From Brettanomyces bruxellensis (Eukaryota > Ascomycota > Pichiomycetes > Pichiales > Pichiaceae), in NCBI RefSeq assembly GCF_011074885.1, contig NC_054687.1, positions 558,001 to 622,000 on the forward strand: a DNA stretch of 64,000 nt. Reading direction: 5' to 3'. This document shows, piece after piece, positions 20,101 to 29,104 of the stretch; the stretch's first letter is position 1; each line of letters begins with the position of its first letter. A model generated the notes under the pieces. The model was not told the DNA's origin. It ran no database searches and saw only the letters and a list, made by a program, of their open reading frames with translations. The translations under genes were made by a program, and so were the position numbers.

Positions 20101-20435
20101 TTTTCCTCTATTGTGTCCTTCGTTTTTCCGTGTAGTTGTGAGTATAGTTTACTATTCTCCTGTTTCACCTTTTCGTAGTATTCCGCAAGCTCACTTGCCT
20201 TAATAGGCGATTGTATGATATTTGACCGAGAAGATGAAGACAAAGGTTCAAGTGATTGTGTGTGTTGTTTCAGGTTTGATTTTTCCTGAATACTCTTACG
20301 TATTTTCTGAACCACATTTTCTCCCAATCCCCAAATATTAGCAAGCGTCTTAGATAAACGCGACAGCTTAGTGGGACGTTGAGATAAGTTCTCAGAGCTC
20401 GTCTCAGAGAATGGTCTTTTCAAATTTGAAGGCAT
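17145..20435 (-). CDS. NUP1: FxFG-repeat nucleoporin, NUP1-like
   Basis: This 1096-residue protein is complete. Nup1 sits on the nuclear basket side of the pore and binds importin beta/alpha complexes. The N-terminus has a basic, helical segment (TLANIWGLGENVVQKIRKSI, about 30-50) like the membrane-binding amphipathic helices of Nup1 and Nup60. From about residue 380 to 700 there are many FSFG/FxF cores spaced by charged linkers; from about 740 to 1060 the repeats become GF/FG-type in Asn/Ser/Gly-rich sequence with a poly-Gln run. The protein ends in a strongly basic segment (RRARRKLAPRPLRRH), as in Nup1, where the C-terminus docks importin. Nup2 is excluded by the absence of a RanBP1-type domain. 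Confidence 0.85.
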   Translation of the reverse strand: MPSNLKRPFSETSSENLSQRPTKLSRLSKTLANIWGLGENVVQKIRKSIQEKSNLKQHTQSLEPLSSSSRSNIIQSPIKASELAEYYEKVKQENSKLYSQLHGKTKDTIEENAGLGSDAKSNTINEFQPAESTQLDGSSISNVHSKTFDSALDSAKSQSENKAKSNSSAVIKASSRSHRLTFGIDPVERAQLIQLKRRMQADRYRRTREKYLRSHTQHLRHVTASSSDTQLVGAGANTKGKKSSLDQKLAGSVTETIDSIPKSKRNTRGIFTLQMAYNMPSDDESDGDSELALPQTKPVASKLKFPANGKKSKFNIGEKKKHALDLPESSKKIEEPKIKKHIVSPALKPTAAFSFGQHSNKSMPKVVPADSKKHHVSIEDMPDSGHHSMPSVPTAKAFTFSATPGGKKSVPAFSFGKKAESGVDSSTAKQPAFSFTPSVKPLNDASKNKPSMPAFSFAPKKEQGKETKEKPSFTFRVKKEENSAPAFGAKKEVTSAPAFGAKKEVTSAPAFSFGSKKGEEPAHTDNAPAFKFSAKPAPASDSNATFSFGKKTGTDLSKSSKPAVFSFGSTKQSDKHEEKKEGATSSAFKFGQAAASTTLPSKAAFSFNPSSQHEKKSEAGTTNELPKGPSKSDKSQPSSSSTTAFSFGNSGPSKVTDSKQPSTSPVPAFNFSSNANSSAGLTAPAKFSFKPPNQNATGPASSSPAFSFNAKPQTAADGKASTSKPAFSFNSSVKPDSTKVETNANGFAEPQDRKRVHINTSNNASNPPVFNLDASKISSVASGGNVSDKPASGTGSKTPGFTFGNPHASSGFGTATSSSFGASKPAVGAQSSFVPAAAKSNTGGGNINGASSNSKGPAFTFGTKPAANNDFTKNSSVPPSFGSSQNNAGSNSSSGFSSGFNFKQSSGFGTGGGFGQRASSNPPQSTTFGNSANGSSTVFGQNSKSGTGFGGFGTNAGNQPVPNAFGGSSNNNNSNSGNAFGGNGSNNNNSGSGMFNLNNNAFPSLPPSHIQQQQQPQQQQQQNNQNGFGGFSGQGFGSSQNNPNASFNFNMSSTPDFNFAGNNANKDPSAIFSGPPVQPMPRRARRKLAPRPLRRH
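17375..17410 (-). repeat. CAA/CAG microsatellite (poly-Gln) in NUP1
   Basis: On the coding strand mixed CAA/CAG codons give a near-continuous Gln run interrupted by a Pro, close to the C-terminus of the nucleoporin. Confidence 0.85.
18903..18986 (-). repeat. 36-bp tandem repeat in NUP1
   Basis: Two near-identical 36-bp units encode GAKKEVTSAPAF twice in a row within the FxFG region, with a third degenerate unit next to them. This is a recent unit duplication in a repeat domain that tolerates length change. Confidence 0.9.
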
Positions 20436-20745
20436 TCTATACTGAACAGGCTATTGCCCTTTTGTTGACTATAATTCAAAAAATGTCTAGTCTTGCTAAT
20501 GTTGCGGAAGTAGGAAGGAGTACTCTTTGTGAAACCATCAGAAGAGGAGATTTATTGCAGGGTCTCGAAAGAAAAACAGTGGACTAAAAATTGTCACTTG
20601 TCAGAAAAAAAAAAAAAAGTGAAAATTGAAACTTGGGTAGCACAGCCATATTATGCAAATGCTTGACATATGATTGTGGTACTCTATCAGGAGATTTGAC
20701 AATTTCAAAATTAAAAAGCAATAGTCGTTAAATGTCAACATTTAT
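20436..20745. promoter_or_regulatory. Divergent NUP1/TTI2 promoter region
   Basis: This 310-bp region has a long A-run (about 20606-20620) and no other gene. It carries the overlapping upstream ATG described separately. Confidence 0.5.
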
Positions 20746-20755
20746 ATGTCATTAG
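20732..20755 (+). promoter_or_regulatory. Upstream ORF overlapping the TTI2 start
   Basis: An ATG at 20732 opens a seven-residue frame that stops with TAG at 20753-20755, overlapping the first TTI2 ATG (20746) in another frame. A second in-frame TTI2 ATG at 20758 lies just after this stop, so ribosomes leaving the short frame could reinitiate there. It matters only if the transcript starts upstream of 20732. Confidence 0.5.
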
Positions 20756-22236
20756 TCATGGAAATTATGAACAAACTTCATTCTTTAGCCAAGGGGATAG
20801 CGAAAAAATCAACCAAGTTAGGTGACAATGAGTGTGATGAAATCAAATCTATTATTGGGGATGACAATTCTTTAGATTTAATTGAAACAACCGATGATAG
20901 ATTAGTTAAAGCAATTTTGATTGATTATAGTATCAGACATAAATGTACCAATTACGACAAATTATGGAAATATTGTGCCGATGCGATATTGTTGCCAACT
21001 GATATGCGCAACGAGTGGAAAGTGAGGCCGGATAACAAGTGGGACGTTCAAAATGATGAAAATGCCTATATTCTAAGTGTAATAGATGAATTGAGTGTAA
21101 ATAACATACCAGAACCAGGCAAGATACGAACACAAATACTAGACAAATTATCTGCGTATTATTGTACTGGTTGTCCATGGACATCGACAAGAAGTATCAA
21201 ATTGAGCCAGAATATTATAGATAAAATGTACATCACAGAAGGAGACATGAAAGAGATTATTCATACGTACGAGAAACCCGTTAATGAGTTCTCTGCAAAA
21301 AACTTTAATGATAAGCTAACAGCTGAAGGTCGGAAAAGATTCTGGAAGAATAATCTTACGGACATAGTATCTAGCCCATTAGTGGGTAATACGTACACAG
21401 ACGATTTAGAATCGCACAAGAAGTTTGTCGATGACAACATTTACAGGATAAATGGACTAAAATTTGTTGTCGATAACATATCAGCTCATATGATAGAAGA
21501 ATATTGGGGTATTATATTTACTTTAACCAACTGCTTTCTCGATGATACAGATACACTCATAAAAATTGAGGCATGCAAAGTCATTCAACGGATTTGCAGA
21601 AAGCTTGCAAAGGGTTCCAATGTGATAGTACGGGGCCAAGTAGAACCCATCATCTTCGATGGTGTGGTTCCGGTAATTTTATCACTTCCCTCGATGACTC
21701 CTCCAGATATTTCCAAATACGCCATACAGGAAGGCTATAAAACGATATTTTCTTTGTGGGATGTGTCTTTGAAAGACAAAAAAGAGCTGAATTTGAAATT
21801 GTCGATGCTTCTGAACGATTTCATATGTCCATCACTTATTAAAGTCTCGGATACACCCGGACTGGTATCCATTCTTACCAATGTAATCAACGAGCAGCTT
21901 CTCCCATTGGCTGGCAGCTACCGATTAGTTTTAAGGAAACAATTACTTTATACAATTTTGGATGCTTTATCAAATCCGTCATTGAAAAACTCGGATGACG
22001 ATTTACGAGGATGTCTTGAGGTGATTAGGCGCTTGGATCCGCGAAAATTAAAAAAGTTTAGATTTGATATTCTTGCGTGTCTGCTTAGATTACGCAAAGT
22101 GCAGAAACCCCCGATATCCTATCAAAGGGGGCGGGGAAGCAACATTAACGATAAGATAGAACTACTCTGTCTGGAACTTGGTTTCAAATTGAACAGCGAA
22201 CAAAATGCACAGGATATCACTGTGACGGACACTTAG
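20746..22236 (+). CDS. TTI2: TTI2-like protein (TTT complex subunit)
   Basis: This is a 496-residue helical protein from ATG 20746; the next in-frame ATG at 20758 is an equally good start. The central segment resembles the Tti2 family: LDDTDTLIKIEACKVIQRI followed by IIFDGVVPVILSLPSMTPP, matching the family pattern of a short HEAT-like repeat and a 'yLPsltp' motif. Tti2 works with Tel2 and Tti1 to fold PIKK kinases (Tor, Tel1, Mec1, Tra1). S. cerevisiae Tti2 is 421 residues. The C-terminal 72 codons and about 85 bp of 3' flank are duplicated at 30870-31186. Identification is from motif memory and is moderate. Confidence 0.65.
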   Translation: MSLVMEIMNKLHSLAKGIAKKSTKLGDNECDEIKSIIGDDNSLDLIETTDDRLVKAILIDYSIRHKCTNYDKLWKYCADAILLPTDMRNEWKVRPDNKWDVQNDENAYILSVIDELSVNNIPEPGKIRTQILDKLSAYYCTGCPWTSTRSIKLSQNIIDKMYITEGDMKEIIHTYEKPVNEFSAKNFNDKLTAEGRKRFWKNNLTDIVSSPLVGNTYTDDLESHKKFVDDNIYRINGLKFVVDNISAHMIEEYWGIIFTLTNCFLDDTDTLIKIEACKVIQRICRKLAKGSNVIVRGQVEPIIFDGVVPVILSLPSMTPPDISKYAIQEGYKTIFSLWDVSLKDKKELNLKLSMLLNDFICPSLIKVSDTPGLVSILTNVINEQLLPLAGSYRLVLRKQLLYTILDALSNPSLKNSDDDLRGCLEVIRRLDPRKLKKFRFDILACLLRLRKVQKPPISYQRGRGSNINDKIELLCLELGFKLNSEQNAQDITVTDT

Positions 22237-22966
22237 AATTTATATTGGCTGTTTTTTATACTTAAAAGAATAATGATGATAATGCAATAAGTTATGGGGT
22301 TTTTTGAATGTTTATTATTATTAGCATATGGCGTTAAGTAGCTCCCTGCTTATTTAACCGCGCTTCCCTACCACCTGCTTCCTGGTGGTTCCTCTCGTGC
22401 CTTCCACAAATTCTCCTGATCGCCTGGTGCACTCTCCTGGCAGCACTTTTTTTTTCTCCCTTCTCAGGGCGCCGGTACCACTTGGCCGACCGGCCGGGGC
22501 CCGCATTGGTCACCCGGTTTCACTCCACCACAAGGAAAATAAAAAAAATGTATCTACATATAGGTATTCGTATAATTAAGTAACTAAGAAACAAATGTAC
22601 AGTATACAGTATCAAGCAGCTAATAGTGTGCTGGAGAACTATAGCTGAACGAAATATATATATATATTTTTTTGTCACAGTCTGCCTTCTGCTCTCTGAA
22701 GGATATTTATGACTCTCTGGAAAGCAAACTGCTTTTGTAACGTATACTTGTTTTTTTGATGGACCTTCATTAATAGGAGTTGCACTTTGTGACACTGAAT
22801 ATACCATGGCGTAGATATTCAGATATTGACCAACAACGGCAATAGTTATGATGGTGACAATAATTCAAACAGCTTTATCAATGAAGTTCTATAAACCGAA
22901 CAGGGAATACGAATAGTATTGGATCGTTTTGGGAAGAGATACCATGAATATTAAACCAGGAGAAAG
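22237..22966. other. TTI2/MFS tail-to-tail intergenic region with GC-rich patch
   Basis: This 730-bp region lies between convergent genes. It begins with the TTI2 3' flank that is also present in the downstream copy (to about 22324), then a GC-rich patch at about 22355-22532, then AT-rich DNA with a short (TA)n run near 22652-22667. No ATG-initiated gene was found; the 64-codon forward frame at 22385 starts with GTG and has no conserved features. Confidence 0.6.
22355..22532. other. GC-rich island of unknown function
   Basis: About 175 bp stands out from AT-rich surroundings. It contains ACCACC/GGTGGT stem arms (22370-22375 and 22384-22389, 8-nt loop) and a dense GGCCGACCGGCC palindromic cluster at about 22483-22500. 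On the reverse strand 22487-22468 resembles a class-II tRNA D-arm (GGCCAAGTGGTA then CCGGC), but no T-arm or acceptor stem follows. It is not coding in any convincing frame. Confidence 0.5.
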
Positions 22967-24763
22967 CTAACGCTGAGACTCTTCAATTTCGTCTGTCTTA
23001 GGTAATTTTCTATTGGACATGAAGAATGTGAGGAACATAGAGAAAACGGAAATGCCAAAAGCCATCCAAAAGATGTTGTGAATAGCAGCAGTCATCTTTG
23101 TCTTAATAAGGTTCTGGTCATGTTGTGTGAGAGTTTTAAGTACCTCAGCATTAGATAAAATAGAAGTAATTTGAAAGGATGAGTCATCAAGCAGCGAGGC
23201 AATCTTCCTTAGGTCATGCTTGAGTGAGGCCGTGTAGATGTCACCCGCGATGTTGGAACAGAAGGCAATACCAATGCTGCGAGCAAAATTCATCATAGCT
23301 GTGGTAAGGATAGTAGATCCTGGATCTTTTGGAGCAAAAAGCAAAGCGGTGAGCATTGGTGCTTGGAAGTTGACACCAGCGGCTATACCGAGAAATATCT
23401 GGAGACCTATACTGGTGCCTAGATGTTCCACGGGTTGGAGCAATGTGAAAAGCGCCAAAGAGATGGGGAGAAGAATACCTGAGATAAGTGCAAAGATCTT
23501 GATGTGGGAGAAACGGTGAGTAAGTCCAGCAGAGAACATGGCTGCAAAACATGAGGAAAGTGCAAGGGGTAATAAGGAGAGTCCCGTATGGAATGCATTA
23601 TGACCGATAACATTCTGTAGATAAACACTGAGGAACTGCATGGCCACCATGAGGCAACTGAAACCGGCAATAAAGATGCCCAGGCAGATGAGAATTTGTC
23701 GGTTACAGAACACATTTTGGGGGATGGTAGGATGGGACGAGTAACGGAAATTCCAGATGCAAAATGCCACGAGTAGGGGAACACCAACTGCAAAACAGCA
23801 TATAACAGATGTGCTACCCCAGGAAGGCTCGGTCTGACCGAGTGAGACGGCGAGGAGAAGGAGAAAGAAGGATGCAATGAGGAGAAAATTGTCTAGAAAG
23901 TCAATGGTTCTGAGGCGTTCATGAAATGTGGTGGTGGGTGGTTTTGGATGGTAAGTAAAAATAAAGAGTGGAAGAATGATTACAGCACAGCATAAGTTGA
24001 AGTAGAAGCACCAGCGCCAGGAAAGATAAATGCTGAAGACACCACCAAGGAGTGGACCAAGTACAGAGGATCCGACAAATGTTATGCCCATGGTTGCTAA
24101 GAGCAGTGGACGATCAGAAATACTACAGATCTCTGATGCAATAATCATGACGAGACTTTCGATGCAGGAGCTGCCCACACCCTGCACAGCTCTACCAGCA
24201 ATAAGCATATTCATGGATGTGGCTAGTGCACAAATCAACGATCCAATCTCGAAGATGGCCATTCCAACCACAAGCACCCACTTTCGTCCGAAGTTAATTG
24301 AAACACGGCCCCAGAATTGGGCAAAACAACCCATTGCCATAACGTAGGCAGCAGTAATCCACGTCAGTTTGTCAAACTCTCCGAAATGATCTGACACCGT
24401 TGTTAAAACTGTCGTCGTGATCATCTGGTCTAAGGAAATCAAGAACATACATAAGCAGAGTGCAAACGAGCACATAGCTAGCTTTTTTTTGCTTGTAATT
24501 ATCTGATCTCCTCTATGTGTCCCGTCTCCCGCATCAGACTCCCTGAACTTACCGGTTGTACCTTTCTCGATGTCAGAAGTAGTTGCTGAGGAATCCGTCT
24601 GGTGTGATTCTATCACATTCATCTTGTCTGTAGCCATAAAATTTCTACTGACATCTGTTTCATCGGCCTTTTCTTTCTTCGTCTGAACCGAAGATATGCC
24701 ATTTATATCATTTATCGTCTCCAAACTCCTACCGTCCTCGATATTTGATGAAGATTTGTTCAT
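22967..24763 (-). CDS. MFS multidrug exporter, DHA2 (14-TM) family
   Basis: This 598-residue protein starts at ATG 24763. After a hydrophilic N-terminus of about 100 residues there are about 14 hydrophobic helices, the DHA2 drug:H+ antiporter layout. GRVSINFGRKW between TM2 and TM3 is MFS motif A, and SSVLGPLLGGVFS in TM5 is the antiporter motif C region. The LDQMITTTVLTTVSDHF segment in TM1 is also typical. Yeast relatives include Azr1, Sge1, Atr1 and Vba proteins; the substrate cannot be read from sequence. It diverges from a Zn2Cys6 regulator, a common arrangement for a transporter and its controller. Its GC content looks higher than that of TTI2. Confidence 0.88.
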   Translation of the reverse strand: MNKSSSNIEDGRSLETINDINGISSVQTKKEKADETDVSRNFMATDKMNVIESHQTDSSATTSDIEKGTTGKFRESDAGDGTHRGDQIITSKKKLAMCSFALCLCMFLISLDQMITTTVLTTVSDHFGEFDKLTWITAAYVMAMGCFAQFWGRVSINFGRKWVLVVGMAIFEIGSLICALATSMNMLIAGRAVQGVGSSCIESLVMIIASEICSISDRPLLLATMGITFVGSSVLGPLLGGVFSIYLSWRWCFYFNLCCAVIILPLFIFTYHPKPPTTTFHERLRTIDFLDNFLLIASFFLLLLAVSLGQTEPSWGSTSVICCFAVGVPLLVAFCIWNFRYSSHPTIPQNVFCNRQILICLGIFIAGFSCLMVAMQFLSVYLQNVIGHNAFHTGLSLLPLALSSCFAAMFSAGLTHRFSHIKIFALISGILLPISLALFTLLQPVEHLGTSIGLQIFLGIAAGVNFQAPMLTALLFAPKDPGSTILTTAMMNFARSIGIAFCSNIAGDIYTASLKHDLRKIASLLDDSSFQITSILSNAEVLKTLTQHDQNLIKTKMTAAIHNIFWMAFGISVFSMFLTFFMSNRKLPKTDEIEESQR

Positions 24764-25086
24764 ACTGAGATTGCTTTTAGTAATATTGCTCTTAATGCTA
24801 TCATTATTACGATTTCAAACTCTATTGCGGTTACTATACTTGGGACCATCGCTGTTACCACCACCCTTATATACCTTATTCAGGTTTCCCTGCTTGAACT
24901 AGACCTGCCCTTCGTCCGTTCTATCCGCTCCGTTTTTAATCCCGCTCCGCGAGGCTAAAATCCGTTGCTGCATACTGGAAATACTAAAATTAAAACCGCT
25001 CTGTTTCGCGGCCCAGATGGCGGGTTTAAAAGATAATTTAGCGGGGCTAAAGAACGGGAAAGACATGGTAGGTAGATGACAGATGA
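24764..25086. promoter_or_regulatory. Divergent MFS/Zn2Cys6 promoter with repeated CCG/CGG elements
   Basis: Within 24925-25046 there are two CCGCTCCG boxes (24925-24932, 24942-24949), a CCGCTCTG (24996-25003), GGCGGG (25019-25024) and GCGGGG (25041-25046). Zn2Cys6 proteins bind CGG/CCG triplets in various orientations, so this cluster is a good candidate operator for the divergently encoded regulator, controlling both genes. The rest of the 323 bp is AT-rich. Binding is inference. Confidence 0.5.
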
Positions 25087-27798
25087 ATGGTGGACTGTAA
25101 TACTGATAAAGTAATAATTATTGTCAAGTGGCTAGATTTATTTGTGAAACAAGATATTCATAAACAGCAGGTATCAGCAGATACTAAAGAACTGCAGATT
25201 TCCAAAAATATCGGGAGACAGAAGATATTACTAAATAAGAGCAAGATGCCTGATAAAAGGGAATTTGATCACAATAATGCAACTGGTGACACACCCATTC
25301 ACCAATCCATCAGCCCATCTGTTCAGAAAAAGAGACATCGTAGACGTGCATTTACTTCATGCGTACGATGTCGCAGGCGTAAAGTCAAGTGCGATCGCAA
25401 GCATCCCTGTACAAGATGTATCAGGGCGGGCATGCGGTGCGAGTATACATTAAAAGGTGAAACTTCTAATGCTAACAGAGAGTGTCACTCAACTGAAGGA
25501 TATTCCACTCGACAGGAATCGCATACTGCTAAGGAATCCGTCATACCAACCGAATCTCATCTCAAACCACTCCTGGACCGCGTAAAAATGCTTGAGAGAG
25601 AAGTTGAGAGTCTCAAAAGTGGTATAAGAGTAAAGCATAGTGTCATTGTGCCCGATCCACTCAATAGAGCCTTGCCATCGATGAAGCAATCATTAATTAT
25701 CTCGAACAAGATTGGAACTAACTACCTGGGACCAACCTGTCGAATGTGGTTCTTTGCCACCATGCCTGCAATCCTCGATTATCTGGGAGAGCTTCTTGCT
25801 TTAAAGGGAAAGGAGAAGCAGCACTGGCTTGAAACGCACCCTTCCTGGCGGGCAGAGGTTGGCCCTCTCAACACAGAGCCCGGAGATAGTGTATCTTTTG
25901 TGCTGGCTGCTGCTACTGCAAACCTCCCTGCCTTTGAAGAACGTGTGTTTTACTTTCAGCGCTACTTGAACCCCTTGGTCTTCCACGGCTGTATCCCAAT
26001 GGACCTTGTTCATTCGTTACTGTTCAAGTATTTCAGTGGTAGTAATAGAGACTGGGGTACTGAGGACTCACAAGATTTCTCCTACTTACGTTGCGGTGAT
26101 CTGGCACTTGTCTCAGCTGTGGTATGCACAACCTGCATGTTTACACGACTTGATAACAGCACACGACCCATGTTCGCCTACGAGCTACCCTGTAAGGCCA
26201 GCGAGCTTTTTGCAGCATTTGTGCGGCTTCTCAATGCAGCCCACTTCTCGGCACACCCAACACATGTCTCTCTACTTTCATTGCTTATACTCTGTGAGAG
26301 CTCATTGCTATGTAAAGGATCTGCAGATACCCACTGCGAGATTGATTCATATCCCATTTTTCAGCTATGTGTCTCTACTTGCTTGCAGATGGGAATCCAT
26401 CTAGATGTAGATACAGCATGCCCACTCATACTCGCCCAGGGTTCGCAAGATGAACGTCGTTATGTCTCCCAGCATTTTCAGACAGCAATCTGGAATTTCA
26501 TGCTGAGGGAAGATGCCTTTTATTCGGTTATGATTGGTACGCCTTTGCTACTCAATGACTACACTTGCCACGATAGTACTAAGTCATCTCTATCAACACT
26601 CTGTGCAACTAGCGTGCACATTGAACGTGAAGTTGCTACTGCACTAAATTCTACAGCACCGGTGTCTGTCAGCATCATCCTCAAATTGATTACACGTGTG
26701 TCAAACTTCTGTCGCCACTTACCGTCTCTGTTGCAACGTTCGCATGCTCGCGGTACTCCTGAGATGAATCTCGACATGTTGGCTTTTACAGTTCGTCAGA
26801 AGCTTGTATGCTTGCAACTCTTACAGCGTCTGTATCGGATGGTGATGGAAGGTATTTCGGCGCTCGTATCAGACCATTCCGACGAGTGGGACAAAATTTC
26901 TGATACAGGACAGAACAGACTTGAGAGGCTTTCTGCATGCATGTCTCTGAAATGTCTTATGGCAGTGGTTGCTTCATTGTACATTGTAAAGGCCATTGTT
27001 GCTGGGCAGACGGTATTTGAAGTCTGTAATAATGGGAGATACATGATGTATTTCCGGGACATGATCACAACTGTGCTAGGCCACTGTACCACAGCTTGGT
27101 TTACATATGTTCTTCCTGAGGCTTCCGGTAGTACGGAATGGCAAAAGCACTTTCTTGAGACACGACGGTACGCATCGAATGGGGTTAGTAAAAGAGATGA
27201 AATAGGGAATAATGGTGACGAAATCACCCTTGAGTTAGTAGAAGATGCTCTATTCAGTAGGATAGATAACGGACAAGAGGATATTGGGGATTATGTGGAG
27301 GATAAGGTGGAGAATGAAACTGGAAAGAAAGAAAAACAGGAAAAAGCACAGCACCAACAGGAACTTCAGCTTGGAAAAGACTTGTTTCTGAGACTCAGTA
27401 GACTGCAAGAAATGCTAAAGTTTGCTGATGACACATTTGTGAGCAATAAGGTAATCCGCAGCAGTTTTGAGTCATTCCTCACAGCAAGGAGTGCCGCATT
27501 CTGGATATATGTTTTAAGAACGGTAGAGGAATGCAGAAAACTGTTGCTGACAAAGCAGATTACTGTGCTGGATATTATGGAGAAGATGAGGATACGACTG
27601 ATTCGGGAGTTTGATGCCAATCCCCCTGGGAAGGTTGATAATACTCTCAATAGTAATGAGGGTGATAGTCTAGATGGGATTCTTGATAATGTGCTGAACG
27701 CATCAAACGAGCAGTATTTCGGTGATATCGACCTTTTGGACCCGGATAACCTTTTCAGCACAGATGATGAGCTTTTAAAAGCGTACCAAAATATTTAA
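25087..27798 (+). CDS. Zn2Cys6 fungal transcription factor
   Basis: This protein has 903 residues from ATG 25087. An in-frame ATG at 25246 (residue 54) is a plausible alternative because the first 53 residues have no recognisable feature. The binuclear zinc cluster has cysteines at 92, 95, 102, 108, 111 and 118 (spacing 2-6-5-2-6), preceded by a basic run KKRHRRR. A leucine-containing helix near 155-175 (LLDRVKMLEREVESLKS) is the likely dimerisation coiled coil. A long middle region of the fungal TF type follows, then an acidic linker (about 720-760) and an acidic C-terminus (DIDLLDPDNLFSTDDELL) that looks like an activation domain. Divergent from the MFS exporter and upstream of an alcohol dehydrogenase; it likely controls one or both. 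No orthologue is recognised. Confidence 0.9.
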   Translation: MVDCNTDKVIIIVKWLDLFVKQDIHKQQVSADTKELQISKNIGRQKILLNKSKMPDKREFDHNNATGDTPIHQSISPSVQKKRHRRRAFTSCVRCRRRKVKCDRKHPCTRCIRAGMRCEYTLKGETSNANRECHSTEGYSTRQESHTAKESVIPTESHLKPLLDRVKMLEREVESLKSGIRVKHSVIVPDPLNRALPSMKQSLIISNKIGTNYLGPTCRMWFFATMPAILDYLGELLALKGKEKQHWLETHPSWRAEVGPLNTEPGDSVSFVLAAATANLPAFEERVFYFQRYLNPLVFHGCIPMDLVHSLLFKYFSGSNRDWGTEDSQDFSYLRCGDLALVSAVVCTTCMFTRLDNSTRPMFAYELPCKASELFAAFVRLLNAAHFSAHPTHVSLLSLLILCESSLLCKGSADTHCEIDSYPIFQLCVSTCLQMGIHLDVDTACPLILAQGSQDERRYVSQHFQTAIWNFMLREDAFYSVMIGTPLLLNDYTCHDSTKSSLSTLCATSVHIEREVATALNSTAPVSVSIILKLITRVSNFCRHLPSLLQRSHARGTPEMNLDMLAFTVRQKLVCLQLLQRLYRMVMEGISALVSDHSDEWDKISDTGQNRLERLSACMSLKCLMAVVASLYIVKAIVAGQTVFEVCNNGRYMMYFRDMITTVLGHCTTAWFTYVLPEASGSTEWQKHFLETRRYASNGVSKRDEIGNNGDEITLELVEDALFSRIDNGQEDIGDYVEDKVENETGKKEKQEKAQHQQELQLGKDLFLRLSRLQEMLKFADDTFVSNKVIRSSFESFLTARSAAFWIYVLRTVEECRKLLLTKQITVLDIMEKMRIRLIREFDANPPGKVDNTLNSNEGDSLDGILDNVLNASNEQYFGDIDLLDPDNLFSTDDELLKAYQNI

Positions 27799-29104
27799 TT
27801 TATTGCACGACGCAATGTTCTGCTTACTTTATTTACTTTGATGTCAGTTATTTATGATGATATTTGAAACTGTTAAAGAGAAAAGGAGACATGAAAAGAG
27901 CAAAAGTTAGAGGGAATATAAGCTTTCTTGGTGCAAAACCAAGAAGCTGCATCATTTTTATTACACCTGCTGATAAATCTATTACACGTATACATCATTC
28001 TAATACTATTATATCGAAGATTCCAAAGTCATTATAGTTCACAAGGAATTCCAAAATGTCAACCCTTCAAGGAAAACGAATAAAATTGTTGCTTGAATGT
28101 AATGACAAAATACTTAGGAGGCGATATGTGTACAGGATTAACGTGGATTGTTATATGCGACAATCGATGAATATTTTATTATCATTGAACGTGTCCCTTT
28201 CGTAAACATTTAGTTGTGAATATTTATTGTGTATACTGAGAATACATAATTTTGTAATAATGGGAAGCTGGACGGACAGAAAGAGTCTGCATAAAAAGTA
28301 ATTTTGGGACACATCTTGTCCAGGGTGGATTAAATTTACAACTTTCTCACTTGTATAAATTAAGTGATATTATGTGGTGGCAGATAGGAATTCGTACTAG
28401 TAGCTCGAAGAAAGACAACTTAAAAAAAGGACCGAAGATAAGCATCCAAATGGATCAAGGAATCACAAGTTTAGGGAGTATCTACTTAAGAATTTGCAAT
28501 TTTGGAGATATCATATTGTTCTGATCATTTTTCACTTGTTATCTATCGTCATACTATAGTAGATTGATATAGTTAAAGTACGTTTTGAACACATTCGACT
28601 GTTATACTGTCTCAATGCCGGACAATTGCAATCATTTATAAAAAGAGTGTCATAAAAAATTCGAGCTACTTTTTTCTCACTCCCTTACAAAGTTCCAATT
28701 TTTTCCACGCTTTTCGGTTATTAGGAAAAGCAGATCACGTATGTACATTAAATAGAGCTAACATAAGAACTACAGATGGTAAATTATATCAAACAGAACA
28801 ATTCAAACGCCTTATATACTTTAGATTTGGGGCAACCTGAAATTAATCTAAAAGTAGGAATAGAATGAAGGCATACCAACAACCCAATTATCAGCGATTT
28901 ATGCTAGAGTCCCACATCGATGGCTCGATATCAGCAATTATCCTCTTTCCGCAATCGTATTAGTAATTAAATAAAATTACCCCATATAATTTTTTTTTTC
29001 ACGTTATAAATATCTGTCATATCAAGAATTGCGAAGAACTCTTTGGTGCACACTAATCACAACATTATATCTGTACTAAATAAATATAAACTACGGAAAT
29101 AAAT
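27799..29104. other. 1.3-kb intergenic region before the ADH gene
   Basis: No protein-coding frame is convincing here. A hairpin is present at 27921-27947 and A/T runs lie near 28990. The 3' part should contain the alcohol dehydrogenase promoter. No tRNA boxes were found. Confidence 0.5.
27921..27947. repeat. Hairpin 120 bp after the Zn2Cys6 stop
   Basis: AGCTT-T-CTTGG and CCAAG-AAGCT form a 10-bp stem with one bulged T around a TGCAAAA loop. It falls where the transcript's 3' UTR would be. Confidence 0.75.

Noticed and set aside
22468..22487. Class-II tRNA-like D-arm in the GC-rich patch
   Set aside because: No T-arm, acceptor stem or anticodon stem follows, and the universally conserved T at position 8 is missing. 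It is kept only as part of the GC-patch observation.
22385..22579. 64-codon forward frame in the GC-rich patch
   Set aside because: It begins with GTG and has no conserved features; it runs out of GC-rich DNA into AT-rich DNA.
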